This document shows positions 10,574 to 23,284 of a stretch of 64,000 nt of DNA, piece by piece. The notes below the pieces were generated by a model, which saw nothing but the letters and a program-made list of their open reading frames with translations, had not been told where the DNA came from and did no database searches. Each line of letters opens with the position of its first letter. Position 1 is the stretch's first letter. The translations under genes and the position numbers were made by a program. The DNA comes from Phocoena phocoena (taxonomy: Eukaryota > Chordata > Mammalia > Artiodactyla > Phocoenidae): the NCBI RefSeq assembly GCF_963924675.1, contig NC_089226.1:56953690-57017689 (forward strand), read 5' to 3'.

Positions 10574-13500
10574 ATGGTAATAGGAACATACATATCTATA
10601 ATTACCTTAAATGTAAATGGACTAAATGCTCCCACCAAAAGACATAGACTGGCTGAATGGATACAAAAACAAGGCCCACGTATATGCCGTCTATAAGAGA
10701 CCCACTTCAGACCTAGGGACACATACAGACTGAAAGTGGGGGGGTTGGAAAAACATATTCCATGCAAATGGAAATCAAAAGAAAGCTGGAGTAGCAATTC
10801 TCATATCAGACAAAATAGACTTTAAAATAAAGACTTTTACAAGAGACAAAGAAGGACACTACATAATGATCAAGGGATCAATCCAAGAAGAAGATATAAC
10901 TACTGTAAATATGCACCCAACATAGGAGCACCTCAATACATAAGGCAAATGGTAACAGCTGTTGACAGTAACACAATCATAGTAGGGGACTTTAACACCC
11001 CACTTTCACCAACGGACAGATTATCCAAAATGAAATAAGTAAGGAAACAGAAGCTTTAAATGATACATTAAACAAGATGGACTAAATTGATATTTATAGG
11101 ACATTCCATCCAAAAACAACAGAAAATATTTTCTTCTCAAATTCTCATGGAACATTCTCCAGGATAGATCATAACTTGGGTCACATATCAAGCCTTGGTA
11201 AATTTAAGAAAATTGAAATCATATCAAGTATTTTTTGCGACCATAATGCTATCAGACTAGATATCAATTACAGGAAAAAAAACTTTAAAATTACAGACAC
11301 ATGGAGGCTAAACAATACACTACTTAATAACCAAGAGATCACTGAAGAAATCAAAGCGGAAATCAAAAAATACCTAGAAACAAATGACAATGAAAACACA
11401 ACGACCCAAAACCTATGGGATGCAACAAAAGCAGTTCTAAGAGGGAAGTTTATAGCAATACAGTCCTACCTTAAGAAACAAGAAATATCTCAAATAAACA
11501 ACCTAACCTTACACCTAAAGCAATTAGAGAAGAAGAATAAAAAAAACCCCAAAGATAGCAGAAAGAAAGAAATCATAAAGGTCAGATCAGTAATAAATGA
11601 AAAAGGAAGGAAACAATAGCAAAGATCAATAAAACTAAAAGCTGGTTCTTTGAGAAGATAAACAAAATTGATACACCTTTAGCTAGACTCATCAAGTAAA
11701 AAAGGGAGAAGACTCAAATCAATAGAAATGGAAATGAAAAAGGAGGAGTAACAACTGACACTGCAGAAATACAAAGGATCATGAGAGATTACTGCAAGCA
11801 ACTATATGCCAATAAAATGGACAACCTGGAAGAAATGGACAAATTCTTAGAAAAGCACAACCTTCTGAGACTGAACCAGGAAGAAACAGAAAATATAAAC
11901 AGGCCAATCACAAGCACTGAAATTGAGACTGTGATTAAAAATCTTCCAACAAACAAAAGCCCAGGACCAGATGGCTTCACAGGCGAATTCTATCAAACAT
12001 TTAGAGAAGAGCTAACACCTATCCTTCTCAAACTCTTCCAAAATATAGCAGAGGGAGGAACACCCCCAAAGTCATTCTACAAGGTCACCATCACCGTGAT
12101 ACCAAAACCAGACAAGGATGTCACAATGAAAGAAAACTACAGGCCAATATCACTGATAAACAAAGCTGCAAAAATCCTCAACAAAATACTAGCAAACAGA
12201 ATCCAACAGCACGTTAAAAGGATCATACCCCATGTTCAAGTGGGATTTATCCCAAGAATGCAAGGATTCTTCAATATACACAAATCAATCAATGTGATAC
12301 ACCATATTAACAAATTGAAGAATAAAAACCATATGATCATCTCAGTAGATGCAGAAAAACCTTTCGACAAAATTCAACACCCATTTATGATAAAACCCTC
12401 CAGAAAATAGGCATAGAGGGAACTTACCTGAACATAATAAAGGCCATATATGACAGACCCACAGCCAACATCATCCTCAATGGTGAAAACTGAAACCATT
12501 TCCACTAAGATCAGGAGCAAGACAAGCTTGCCCACTCCCACCACTAATATTCAACATTGTTTTGGAAGTTTTAGCCACAGCAATCAGAGAAAAAAAAGGA
12601 ATCCAAATCGGAAAAGAAGAAGTAAATCTGTCACTGTTTGTTGATGACACGATACTACACATAGAGAATCCTAAAGATGCTACCAGAAAACTACTAGAGC
12701 TAATCAATGAATCTGGTAAAGTAGCAGGATACAAAATTAATGCACAGAAATCTTTTGCCTTCCTATATGCTAATGATGAAAAATATGAAAGAGAAATTAA
12801 GGAAACACTCCCATTTACCATTGCAACAAAAAGAATAAAATGCCTAGGAATAAACCTACCTAGGGAGACAAAAGACCTCTATGCAGAAAACTATAAGACA
12901 CTGATGAAAGAAATTAAAAATGATACAAACAGATGGAGAGATATACCATGTTCTTGGATTGGAAGAAACAACATTGTGAAAATGACTGTACTACCCAAAG
13001 CAATCTGCAGATTCAGTGCAATCCCTATCAAACTACTACTGGCATTTTTCACAGAACTAAAACAAAAAAATTCACAATTTGTGTGGGAACACAAAATACC
13101 TCAAATAGCCAAAGCAATCTTGAGAAAGAAAAACGGAGCTGGAGGAATCAGGCTCCCTGACTGCAGACTATGCTACAAAGCTACAGTAATCAAGACAGTA
13201 TTGTATTGGCACAGAAACAGAAATATAGATCAATGGAACAGGATAGAAAGCCCAGAGATAAACCCGTGCACATATGGTCACCTTATTTTTGATAAAGGAG
13301 GCAAGAATATACAATGGAGAAATGACAGTCTCTTCAATAAGTGGTGCTGGGAAAACTGGACAGCTACATATAAAAGAATGAAATTAGAACACTCCCTAAC
13401 ACCATACACAAAAAAAACCTCAAAATGGATAGAGACCTAAATGTAAGGCCTGACACTATAAAACTCTAAGAGGAAAACATAGGCATAACACTCTATGACA

Positions 13501-14365
13501 TAAATCACAGCAAGATGCTTTTTGACCCATCTCCTAGAGAAACGGAAATAAAAACAAAAACAAACAAATGGGACCTAATGAAACTTAAAAGCTTTTGCAC
13601 AGCAAAGGAAACCATAAACAACATGAAAAGACAAACCTCAGAATGCGAGAAAATATTTGCAAATGAAGCAAGTGACAAAGGACTGATCTCCAAATATACA
13701 AGCAGCTCATGCAGCTCAATATCAAAAAAACAAACAACCCAATCCAAACATGGGCAGAGGACCTAAATAGACATTTCTCCAAAGAAGATACACAGATTGC
13801 TAACAAACGCATGAAAGATTGCTCAATATCACTAATCATTAGAGAAATACAAATCAAAACTACAATGAGGTATCACCTCACACCAGTCAGAATGGCCATC
13901 ATCAAAAAATCTACCAAGAATAAATGCTGGAGAGAGTGTGGAGAAAAGGGAACCCTCTTGCACTGTTGGTGGGAATGTAAATTGATACAGCCACTATGGA
14001 GAACAGTATGGAGATTCCTTAAAAAACTAAAAATAGAACTACCATATGGCCCAGCAATCCCACTACTGGGCATATACACTGAGAAAAAACCATTAATTCA
14101 AAAAGAGTCATGTACCAAAATGTTCATTGGAGCTCTATTTACAATAGCCAGGACATGGAAGCAAGCTAAGTGTCCATTGACAGATGAATGGATAAAGAAG
14201 ATGTGGCACATATATACAATGGATTATTACTCAGCTATAAAATGAAACGAAATTGAGTTATTTGTAGTGAGGTGGATGGACCTAGAGTCTGTCATACAAA
14301 GAGAAGTAAGTCAGAAAGAGAAAACAAATACCATATTCTATAACATATATATATCGAACATTAAA
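10574..14365 (+). pseudogene. L1 ORF2 remnant (endonuclease and reverse transcriptase)
   Basis: Decayed ORF2p: N-terminal apurinic-type endonuclease, reverse transcriptase, then the Cys-rich C-terminal part. The first ATG (10574) opens ITLNVNGLNAPTKRHRLAEW, but a TAA interrupts it near 10695. The endonuclease motif survives as CDHNAIRLD near 11240, where SDH is usual. RT landmarks are PGPDGF near 11960, PKPDKD with NYRPISL near 12105-12155, and the catalytic block as FVDD (family FADD) near 12640. Several frames are needed to follow the protein, so there are multiple indels. The 3.8-kb length is near the usual 1,275 codons. Confidence 0.9.
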
Positions 14366-14750
14366 AAAAATGGTTATGAAGAACCTAGGGGCAGGATGGG
14401 AATAAAGACGCAGACCTACTAGAGAATGGACTTGAGGACACAGAGAGGGAGAAGGGTAAGCTGGGACAAAGTGAGAGAGTGGCATGGACATATATACACT
14501 ACCAAATGTAAAATCGATAGCTAGTGGGAAGCAGCTGCATAGCACAGGGAGATCAGCTCGGTGCTTTGTGACCACCTAGAGGGGTGGGATAGGGAGGGTG
14601 GGAGGGAGGGAGACGCAAGAGGGAAGAGATATGGGGATATATGTATATGTATAGCTGATTCACTTTGTTATAAAGCAGAAACAAAGACACCATTGTAAAG
14701 CAATTTTACTCCAATAAAGATGTTAAAAAAATAATAATTTTATGGTGTTA

Positions 14751-14870
14751 ATGTCAGTTTCCTTCTGGTAATGTAGTACAATTATTTGAGATGTTGCCAT
14801 CAGCAGATGATAGGTGATGGGTACAGGGTCCTCTGTGCAGTATTTTTGCCACTTCTTGTAAGCAGTCTTC
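14751..14870 (+). mobile_element. Old L1 3' end, right piece
   Basis: Continues the 7840-9014 L1 3' UTR: ATGTCAGTTTCCTTCTGG, then TACAGGGTCCTCTGTGCAG and GCCACTTCTTGTAAG. Its order and strand match the left piece across the younger L1. Confidence 0.75.
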
Positions 14871-14999
14871 TGCTTATACCTCATTGGGCAGAATCAGGTT
14901 ACATGACCACTTCTGGCTGTAAGGAAGTCATAAAGGGAAGGAAGTACACTGTTAATGAGAACTGAAATAAGTTGGGGTGTGGTAAACAAGGAAGAATGG

Positions 15000-16240
15000 G
15001 AGTCTGCTACACACCCTCACATCACACACAGAGGATAGATTAAAAATATAAAGACAAAACCTTTTAAAGGCAATATAAGAGATTATCTTTAACATCAAAG
15101 TAGCTAAGATTTCTTAAAGATGCAGAAATTACAACCCACAAAGTTGGATAAACTTTGATTTCACTGATACATTTGCCTATGTTAAAAATTTAAACCTCTG
15201 TATGCCAAAATATACTATAAACAAGGTTAAATGATAAGCTACACACTGGGAGAAGATATTTGCTATACATACAAGCCATAGTAATTAATATGCAGGATGT
15301 ATAAAGAACTCATAAAATAATTCTTTAAAGTTAACCTAATAGACAAACAGGTAACGCACAGAAACTCCAACAGGAAATAAGCACATGAAAAGATGCTTAA
15401 CCTCCCTAGTATTCAAATTTAAATACCCCTAATATAACATTTCACAGCCTTCACACTGGCAAAAGTTAAAAAGTCTTGTCGTACCAAATATTGGTGAGGA
15501 TCCTGAGAAACAGGAACTCTCATATGTCACAGGTGGGAGTGTAAATTGGTAAAACCACTTTGGAGAGTAAGTTGTTCCTTCTATATTAAAAGAAGCATAT
15601 AGTATGACCAAGAAATTTTACTTCTGGATTGTCAGCCCTGGAGAAATGCTCTCATATGGTCAATGGAGACAGACATAAGGAAAAACACCCTGTACCCATT
15701 GTAACAACTAAAAAATGGAAACATCCTAACTGTTCATCAATGGAGTTGTAGATTTTTTTAAGTTGTTTATCATGCAACAGACTACTAGAGAGCAGTTGAA
15801 ACAGCCTAACTAAATCTAGCTGTATCAGCATGGATGACTCTCAAATTCCTATTGATTAGGGAAAAGGCACATTGAAAAGGCTTCATTAATATCATATCAT
15901 ATTATATATTATTCATTCATATCATATAATATTCATTAATATGATACCATTCAGGAAAAAATACCACATTTATTGTAGGTACATGTGTATGTAATCCATG
16001 TACAAAAACATACATCTATACCATCTTCTTTTGGAGGTAACTTTGGAGAAAGGAAGGCAGGGAGTGTGTTCACTATGGAACGTAAGATGTGTCTGTATCA
16101 TTTATTTAAATGGAGCTGCAGAGTCATACCAAGGGGCTCCCGCTGTGAAAATCTGGAGCAGTTTGAGCATCAAAATAAAAAGTGATAGTAATAAACTAAA
16201 CCCACTGGAAAAAAAAAGAATTCACGAATCCATACGGGTA
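15000..16240 (+). mobile_element. Old L1M ORF2 end and 3' UTR
   Basis: Decayed L1: GAGAAGATATTTGCTATACAT near 15250, CATGAAAAGATGCTTAACC near 15383, GGGAGTGTAAATTGGTAAAAC near 15535 and GGAAACATCCTAACTGTTC near 15716. Followed by AT-rich repeats (ATATCATAT) and a tail-like A run near 16210. Confidence 0.7.
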
Positions 16241-16244
16241 TAAA

Positions 16245-17025
16245 CAATGATGTCAACTAATAAACATAAGGAATGATGGAGTTAGAAAATCGCTATTTGG
16301 CAGACAACATAATAATAGTTATTTCAGGCAAGAGCCATCAATAGTTGTTAAAATAGTGGATGAAAGTTTGATGAGTAACAGGAGATCAATAGAGTATCAA
16401 AGTATCTGGTTTTTAGTATAATATTTGGATATGATAATAAGTGAAAGAATTAGGAATATTTACCCTGAGAAGAGAAGATGAGGGGATATAACAGTTGTTT
16501 TTGAATATGTCTTTAAAATGCTGCCATGCGTGGTCTCAAGGAAAGAAAGAAATTGCAAGAATTCCTATTTTGGCTCAATAAAGGAAGGATTTCTTAGCCT
16601 GCAACAAGTAAATAAATAGAAGAATATTCAGTTATTCCCAGATTCTAGGAATTTAACATTCATTTTTCTAGGATGGTATCATTCTATTATTATGAGATTT
16701 AGGACTCTAAATAAATATTTTATGATTCTAAGATTCTATCTTTCTTTTATCCTGATTCCAGGATTCAAAGATTTCACGATTTTGGTACAATTCCTGTTTC
16801 TGTAGTCATACCAGCCATAGCAAAAGCACTGAGGTATTTGACTCCAGTCATTACCTAGCTTCAGAACTGGAAATCCAAAACCACCAGACTCTCTCAGCCA
16901 ACCCTAATGACTGGGATCAACTCTCTCTGGTTGTGTTCCTGAAGACAGAGGGAAGGCTTCCAATACTTCACTATAATGTGTACTATTTCTGGTAGGCTAT
17001 TGGTAGATATCCTTTGACATATTAG
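16245..17025. other. Intergenic AT-rich stretch
   Basis: No gene. At 16640-16790 a loosely repeated GATTCTARGATT motif recurs several times, suggesting a degenerate simple repeat or ancient LTR. No family was assigned. Confidence 0.4.
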
Positions 17026-17029
17026 AACG

Positions 17030-17621
17030 TTCTAGCTTGCTAAGGGTTTTTAAAAATTAATTAATGGGTGTCAACTTCTATCATGTTTTTCAAAATACTA
17101 CATCTATTTGAGATGGTTGTGTGATGTTTCTCTTTAATCTAGAAGCGTTTAGTATTATATCTACAGATTTTGTTATTAAAACGTGTTCATTCTTGGGATT
17201 AAACACTAATATTGAAATTTTAGTAATTTTATGTAGAATTTTGAATTGTTTGCTGTCACTTCAGTTAGGATTTTTACAGCTATGATTGGCCTATAATTTT
17301 TTCTTCCTCATATTATCCTTGTCTATCTTGGTACAATGATTATATTGGCTTTCTAAACTGGGATGGGAAGTTCTCCCTTTTTTTTTCTGTTTTATGGAAT
17401 AATTTACATAGCATAGGGATTGTTTTATGAAAGTTTTGTGAGAATCACCTGTAAGGGCAGTGTATCAGGTATTTTATTTTGTCTTGTTTCGTTTTCCTTT
17501 GTGGGTAGATTTTTAACTACTGATTCAACTTATTGAACTATTCAAGCTTTCTATTCCTTCTAAAATCAGTTTTAGTAAGATATATATTTTTCCTAAGAAA
17601 ACTTTCTATTTCCCCTGGGTG
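17030..17621 (-). mobile_element. Old L1 in reverse, left part
   Basis: Reverse complement of L1 ORF2, for example CTATTCCTTCTAAAATCAG and CTAAGAAAACTTTCTATTTC at the right end. It resumes at 19850 at the expected L1 position, so the intervening LTR is an insertion. Confidence 0.7.
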
Positions 17622-17661
17622 GGTTAGTTGTATTGCTGCATAAAAAATTACCCTAAAACTT
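17622..17661 (-). mobile_element. MLT1-like MaLR LTR, left piece
   Basis: TTAGTTGTATTGCTGCATAA is the reverse of the common MLT 3' end. It stops at TTACCCTAAAACTT (17648-17661), the TSD of the following L1, and continues at 19381. Confidence 0.65.
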
Positions 17662-19366
17662 CAACACAGTCCCAGTCAAAATCCCAGCAAACTATTTTGT
17701 GGCTATCAATAAACTGATTCTAAAGTTTGTATGGCAAGACAAAGACCCAGAATAGTTGCCACAATATTGAAAAAGGAAGAACAAAGATAGAGGATTGACA
17801 CTACCTGACTGCAAGACTTAACTGTAAAGCTACAGTAATCAAGACAGCATAGTATTGGCAAAATAAGAGACAAATAGATCAATGGAACACAATAGAGATC
17901 CCCAAAATAGCCCAGGTAGGTATAGTTAACTGATCTTTGACAAAGGAACAAAGGCAATACAATGGAGAAAAGATCGTCTTTTCAACAAATGGTGCTGGAA
18001 CAACTGGACATCTACACACAAAAAAATGAATATAGACACAAACTTTACACCCTTCACAAAAATTAACTCAAAATGGATCATAGACCTACATGCAAAACCA
18101 TAAAACTCCTTGAAAATAGCATAGGAGGACACGAAATAAAGAATTGATACGATGGACTTCATTAAATTAAATACATCTGCTTTTCAAATGACACTGTCAA
18201 GAGAATGAGAAGATAAGACACAGACCCGGAGAAAATATTTACAAAAGGCATATCTGAAAAAGGACTGTTATCCAAAATGTACAAAGAACTCTTAACAATC
18301 AAAAATAAGAAAATGAACGACCTGATTAAAAAATAGGCAGAAGATCTGAGCAAACAGCTCCCCAGAGCAGATGTATAGTTGGCAAATAAGCATATAGAAA
18401 GATGTTCCACATCATATCCCATTAGGGAAATGCAAATTAAGACAATGAAATACTACTGCACACCTATTAGAAAGGCCATAATCCAGAACATTGACATCAT
18501 CAAGTGCTGACAAGGATGTGGAGCTACAGGAACTCTCATTCATTGCTGGTGGAAATGCAAATTGGTACAGTCACTGTGGAAGACAGGCAATTTCTTACAA
18601 AACTAAATATACTCTTGTATGATGCAGTAATCATGCTGCTTTGTATTTACTCAAATGAGTTGAAAATGTAGGTCCATTCAAAAACTTGCACATAAATGTT
18701 TATAGCAGTTTTATTTATACTTGCCAAGATTTGGAAACAACCATGATATTCTTCAGTAGGTGTATGGATAAATGAACTGCAGTATGTCCAAACAATGAAA
18801 TATTATTTAGTGCTAAAAAGAAATGAGATACCAAGCCATGAAAAGACATGGAGGAACCTTAAATGCATATTACTAAGTGAAAGAAGCTAATCTGAAAAGG
18901 CTGCATACTGAATGATTCCAACTACATGATATTTTGAAAAAGGCAAACCATGGAGACAGTAAAAAGTTCAGTGATTGCCAGGAGCAGGGGGGCAGGGAGG
19001 GATGAATCTGCCCAACACAGAGGATTTTTAAGGCAGTGGAACTATTCTGTAGATACTATAATGGTGGATACATGTTATTAAACATTTGTCAAAATCCATA
19101 GACTGGAAAACACCAAGAGTGAACCCTAATGCAGACTCTGAACTTTGAGTGTTGATATGTCAATGTAGGCTTATCGGTCGTAATAAATGTACTGCTCTGG
19201 TGCAGGATGTTGATAGTTGGGGAGACTGTGTGGTGATGGGGAGTGGAGTATATGAGAGCTGAGTGTATTTTATCCTCAATTTTGCTGTGAACCTAATAGG
19301 GCTCTAAGAAATAAAGTATATTTAAAATAAATACATAAGTACATAAAGTATATTTAAAAATTTAAG
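17662..19366 (+). mobile_element. 5'-truncated L1MA-like insertion inside an LTR
   Basis: Starts inside ORF2 (CAGTCCCAGTCAAAATCCCAG) and runs through ATGGATCATAGACCTACATG near 18074 to a 3' end AAGAAATAAAGTATATTTAAAA. It is flanked by TTACCCTAAAACTT (17648-17661) and TTACCCTTAAACTT (19367-19380), one mismatch. No intact frame. Confidence 0.88.
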
Positions 19367-19380
19367 TTACCCTTAAACTT

Positions 19381-19847
19381 AGCACTTTAAATAACCATCA
19401 ATATTTATTACTTCACATAATTTTTATGCGTCAGGAATGACTAGTTGGGTGCTTCTGCTTCAGGGTGTCTCACGTGAAGCTGCAGTCACGATGTCAGCCA
19501 GGGTTGCTGCCGTTTGAAGGTTCACTGGAGCTGGAGGATCCACTTCTAATTTGGACCACTCGCATGGCTGATAGCAGGAGGCCTCAGTTCCTCACGATTT
19601 GCAGCCGAGCTTGCCTGAGTATCCTCCCAGAATGGTGGCTGGCTTCCCCGGCGTGGGTATCCAAGGGAGAGCAAGACGAAGCCACAACGTCTTTTCTGAC
19701 CTGGCCTCGAAACTCACACACCATCATTTTCACAATATCCTATTGGTTGCTCGGGTTAGCGCTAGGCAGTGTGGGAGCGGACTACACAGAGCTACGCCCT
19801 CCAGGAGGTCAAGATTATTGTGCGCCATCCTGGAGGCGCCTACCACA
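19381..19847 (-). mobile_element. MLT1-like MaLR LTR, right piece
   Basis: Continuation of the LTR: AATAACCATCAATATTTATTA, then CAGGAGGCCTCAGTTCCTCAC and CCTATTGGTTGCTCGGG, ending GGCGCCTACCACA, the reverse of the TGTGGTAGG start. The frame open across it (19465-19899) is not a gene. Confidence 0.7.
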
Positions 19848-19849
19848 CA

Positions 19850-21230
19850 AGGTTTTTCAAATTTATCAGCAGACAGTAATTCTTAGTATTTGCCGATGAG
19901 TCTTTAAATCTCTGCTATATCTACAATTGTCCCTCCTGCTATCCTAAAATTGTTGATGTGTGACTTTTGCTTACTTGTGTGTTTTTGTTTCTGGATGAAT
20001 CTGTCAAAGGTTTGTCTATTTTAAAGAAGCAACTTTTGAACTTGTTGACATTCTCTAACATGTTTTTTTTTTAATTTAATTACCTTGCATTTTCTTTTTT
20101 TTTTTCCTCTTCTACTTTCTTTATGTTTGCTCTGGATGGTCTCTAACTTCCTGAATCTGTTCAGTAGAGTATTTTTAATCTTTCTTCGTTTCTAAAGTAT
20201 GTATTTAGGTGATTAATTTCCCTGCGAATATTGTTTTTAGCTGCATCCCATAAACTTTGATGTATAATGTTTCATTTTCTTTCAGCACTGAATATTTTCT
20301 GGTATCCATTATAATTTCTTTTTAAACCCATGAATTATTTAGAAGTATTTTTTTTGCTTAATTTCTAAACATGTGGAGGTTTGTGATTATCTGGTGTTAC
20401 TGGTTCCTAATATCATTGCACCGTCATCAGAAGAAGTGATTTGTAGGAGTCTTTGGTACTTGTTTATGTTTGTTTTGCAGCCTACTATATGGTCAATTTG
20501 TATATATTCCATTTAAATTTGAAAAGAATGTGTATTCTCTAATTGTTGGATGCAGGGTCCATTAGATCAAGCTTATTAATTGTTTAAATCTTCTACATTC
20601 CTAACAATATTTTATGTTTGTTTTACCAGTTACTTAGATGTGTTTTTTTTAAATCTCTCTTTTTGATGGTAATAATGGACTTGTGCATTTTTTCTTAAAA
20701 TTCTAGCAAGTTTTGCTGTATATATTTTGAAGCTATATTGTTAGATACAAACTATGTCATATATTTCTGGTGAATTGTTTCTTCTATTTTTATGTGATGA
20801 CCGTTCATTTTTATCCCCAATTATGATTTTTGTTTTAAGATCAATTTGTCTGATATTAATATAATGGTATCAGCTTTCTTTTGGTTAGTATTTGCCTGCC
20901 ACACATTTTCCGTCACTTTTTATCCATATTTATGTGTCATTATGTTCTAAATATGTTTCCTGCATACAGTGTACAGTTGCGTTTTGTTTTGTGTTTTTCT
21001 CCAGTCTGACATTCTCTTTTAACTGGAAAGTTTTGATCATTGACGTTTACCTCAATCACTAATATATTTGGAAATATTCCTACCACCTTGTATTCTATTT
21101 TCTATTTGCTATGTGTTTTCTTTGCTTATTTTTATGCTTTTTCTGGCCTTAATAAGGTTTTCTATATCTGCTTTTCTTTCCTTCCATGTGCGTTTTTAAG
21201 TTAATAAACATTTTAGGTTAATAAGTTAAT
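19850..21230 (-). mobile_element. Old L1 in reverse, right part
   Basis: Reverse L1 ORF2 and ORF1-proximal sequence: CTGCATCCCATAAACTTTGATG near 20241, GAAAAGAATGTGTATTCTC near 20521, GTCTGATATTAATATAATGG near 20849. Colinear with 17030-17621. Confidence 0.78.
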
Positions 21231-21399
21231 CAATAACTCTTCTCCTCACAAACAAATAAGGACTTTGGAATACTTTAACTCTGATTACTCTCTCCCATCT
21301 TACATGTATCTTAGTTCCACACTATCTTCATGTTCCTCAAATTGGTTCAATCATGGCCAGATCCACATGCTCAAATGGCTAAAAGACTGAAACAGAGAC

Positions 21400-22060
21400 C
21401 CCAGAGCAATGGTTCAAAGAAGAGAAAAGTGTGTGTCTTTCTCACATAACAGTGCAGAAGCAGGCAGGTGGTCCAAGGCTGCTGGGAGAGCTCAGTGCTA
21501 GGAGGTCATCCAAGATAGGTTTCCTCTATCTTGTTCTCTATCCTCCCATACTCAGGGGTGAATCCTGGCACCTGAATGTTCTTATCCACCATGTCATAGG
21601 CACTGTAACCCCCAGATGATAATTCACCTCTACTGTGTGGAGTCTTCCATAGACATCATCAGAATCTTGCAGCCTCTTCTGATTTTCTCTGTTTGAGTCA
21701 GCCTTAGGCAGGCAGCCTCCCCCAGTGATGGCAAAGATGGTCACTAACAACAGTAGCCTCATGGTCTCGCGTGTAGCAATTCAGTAGAAAAGAGAGTGGC
21801 TCTTTACAGGTAGTTTCAGCTAAAGTCTAGGATTTCCTCCAATTGGTCCAATGTGGACCACATGTCAATCAGTAAACTAGTCACTTTGGCCAGCGTGTTG
21901 CAGTGACTGGCAAACAGGTGTGGGTCACATAGTCACATCTGGAAGTGGACTGAGTAGGTTAACCCCACCCAAATCATATGGACTGAAATTAGAAAAGGAG
22001 CAGTCTCCAAAATCAAATAATGAGGTGTTATCATCAGAATTGATGCTAAGCAAGCCACAT
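21400..22060 (+). mobile_element. Ancient interspersed repeat, family not assigned
   Basis: Contains phrases I recognise as recurrent in mammals: GCAGGCAGGTGGTCCAAGGC, a TCCAATTGGTCCAATGTGG block near 21837, and CAGGTGTGGGTCACATAGTC followed by CCCCACCCAAATCATATGGAC near 21963. A minus-strand frame at 21538-21762 lies inside it. Confidence 0.45.
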
Positions 22061-22279
22061 AAGAGATAACCATTAGACTTGACTATCCCATTGAGCCATT
22101 GTATGGTTGAAGAAGGTTGTACGATTGAACGTGTTTAGAAAATCCAAATGTGGGAGGTGATATTGATGGTGAAGTTGCCTGGAGCACTCTTACTTACACT
22201 TCTGCTAGGAGAGTTCCTACTCATCTGTTGTTAGTCATTCATTCAGCACCTTGTGAATGAACCTCTCTTATGCTGACCA

Positions 22280-22425
22280 TACTATTTGCTAATTATTTAT
22301 TTATGTATCTATCTCCCAGTTCTTTCATAATGCACCCCTGTAATTGAGGGCTCCCCCAGAGCTAGAATTCATCTGTGTTCCACAGTGCCCAAGGCACAGA
22401 GTGGGCGTCTAAATTAAGGAAGGGT
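22280..22425 (+). mobile_element. Possible L2 3' end
   Basis: TATTTATGTATCTATCTCCC, then AGTGCCCAAGGCACAGAGTGG, resemble the end of L2. Weakly supported. Confidence 0.4.
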
Positions 22426-22429
22426 AAAA

Positions 22430-23020
22430 TCTCAATGACTCTTAATGACCTCCAACTCCAATTGCTAGTCCATTTTTTTAACCTTTGGAAATAATTATTG
22501 GAAAGACAGAAGCCAAATCCCAGGGAGTTCTGCAGAATTGGGGAGAGGAAGGGTGAAATCAGATTATTTTGTTTATAGAAATGTATCTCCTCATGACTGA
22601 AAACAGTGCCAGGCATCATTTTATTTGTGGAACTCAAATCAAATCACCAAGAGGCCAAGACCCAAGTAGGAGGAAGTTCAGCAGACAATTGACTAATTAG
22701 AGCTGTCTTCTCATCCTGTTTGATTCTAAGGTTTAAAAGAAAAGCTGTATTTTGCAATCAATTCCCAATCTAAACACATAAATGACTTTTCCCCCCATAA
22801 ATACCAATGCCCCCAGCTTAACTGAGGCTGAAAACTCTGTCTGTATTGGAGAGAAACAGAGCTGTAGGCCAGTGAATGTAGCTAGGGGTAGGGAGTGGAA
22901 AACAGTGCAAGGAGATACCAAAAGGAGATACTCAGAAGAACAAGAGGTCTTCCTGGAAAAGGTGTCCAAGTGCCTGGCCTGCTTGGGAAGCTCCACCTAT
23001 GGGTTTCCCAGGGTGGGTCC
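22430..23020. other. Intergenic stretch, nothing recognised
   Basis: Unique-looking sequence about 1.8 kb upstream of the MAP6 CpG island. Overlapping small frames on both strands show no protein family signature. Confidence 0.45.
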
Positions 23021-23029
23021 TGTGAGTAC

Positions 23030-23280
23030 TAATAGCTACCATTTATTGAGCCATTAGTATATTCCAGATATTGTGGTAAGCACTTTTAGTGATTATCTCA
23101 TTTTAATTCTCAGAACAACCTTGTGAGTTTAGAGCTGGCACCCCCATTCAAAGATGAAACTAAAGGTCAGAAAGTTGCAGTGATGTGCCCATGGCCATGA
23201 GCTAAGGCATGCAAAAGCCAGGATTTGAATCCTCTGGGATCTGATTTGACTCATAGCTTCTGCTCTGAGTCCTTAGCTAT
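23030..23280 (-). mobile_element. MIR SINE
   Basis: Reverse MIR with CCATTTATTGAGCCATTAG, ATTCTCAGAACAACCTTGTG, AGCCAGGATTTGAATCC. Confidence 0.75.
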
Positions 23281-23284
23281 CTTC

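Larger units (their letters stand above)
9438..14735 (+). mobile_element. Nearly full-length, inactive L1 retrotransposon
   Basis: A 5.3-kb L1 with remnants of ORF1, ORF2 and the 3' UTR, ending at AGCAATTTTACTCCAATAAAG plus an A-rich tail. Flanking 15-mers AATTGTATGGTGTTA (9423-9437) and AATTTTATGGTGTTA (14736-14750) differ at one base and define the TSD. Most of the 5' UTR and its promoter are missing, so this copy is 5'-truncated. Multiple stops and frameshifts in both ORFs show it cannot move by itself. Confidence 0.93.

Noticed and set aside
9438..14735. Intact, mobile L1
   Set aside because: Stops and frameshifts occur in both ORFs and the 5' promoter region is missing.
21538..21762. 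Minus-strand frame beginning MRLLLLVTIFAI, which looks like a signal peptide
   Set aside because: It lies inside an ancient interspersed repeat, stops after 74 codons, and has no recognised mature domain or splice context.
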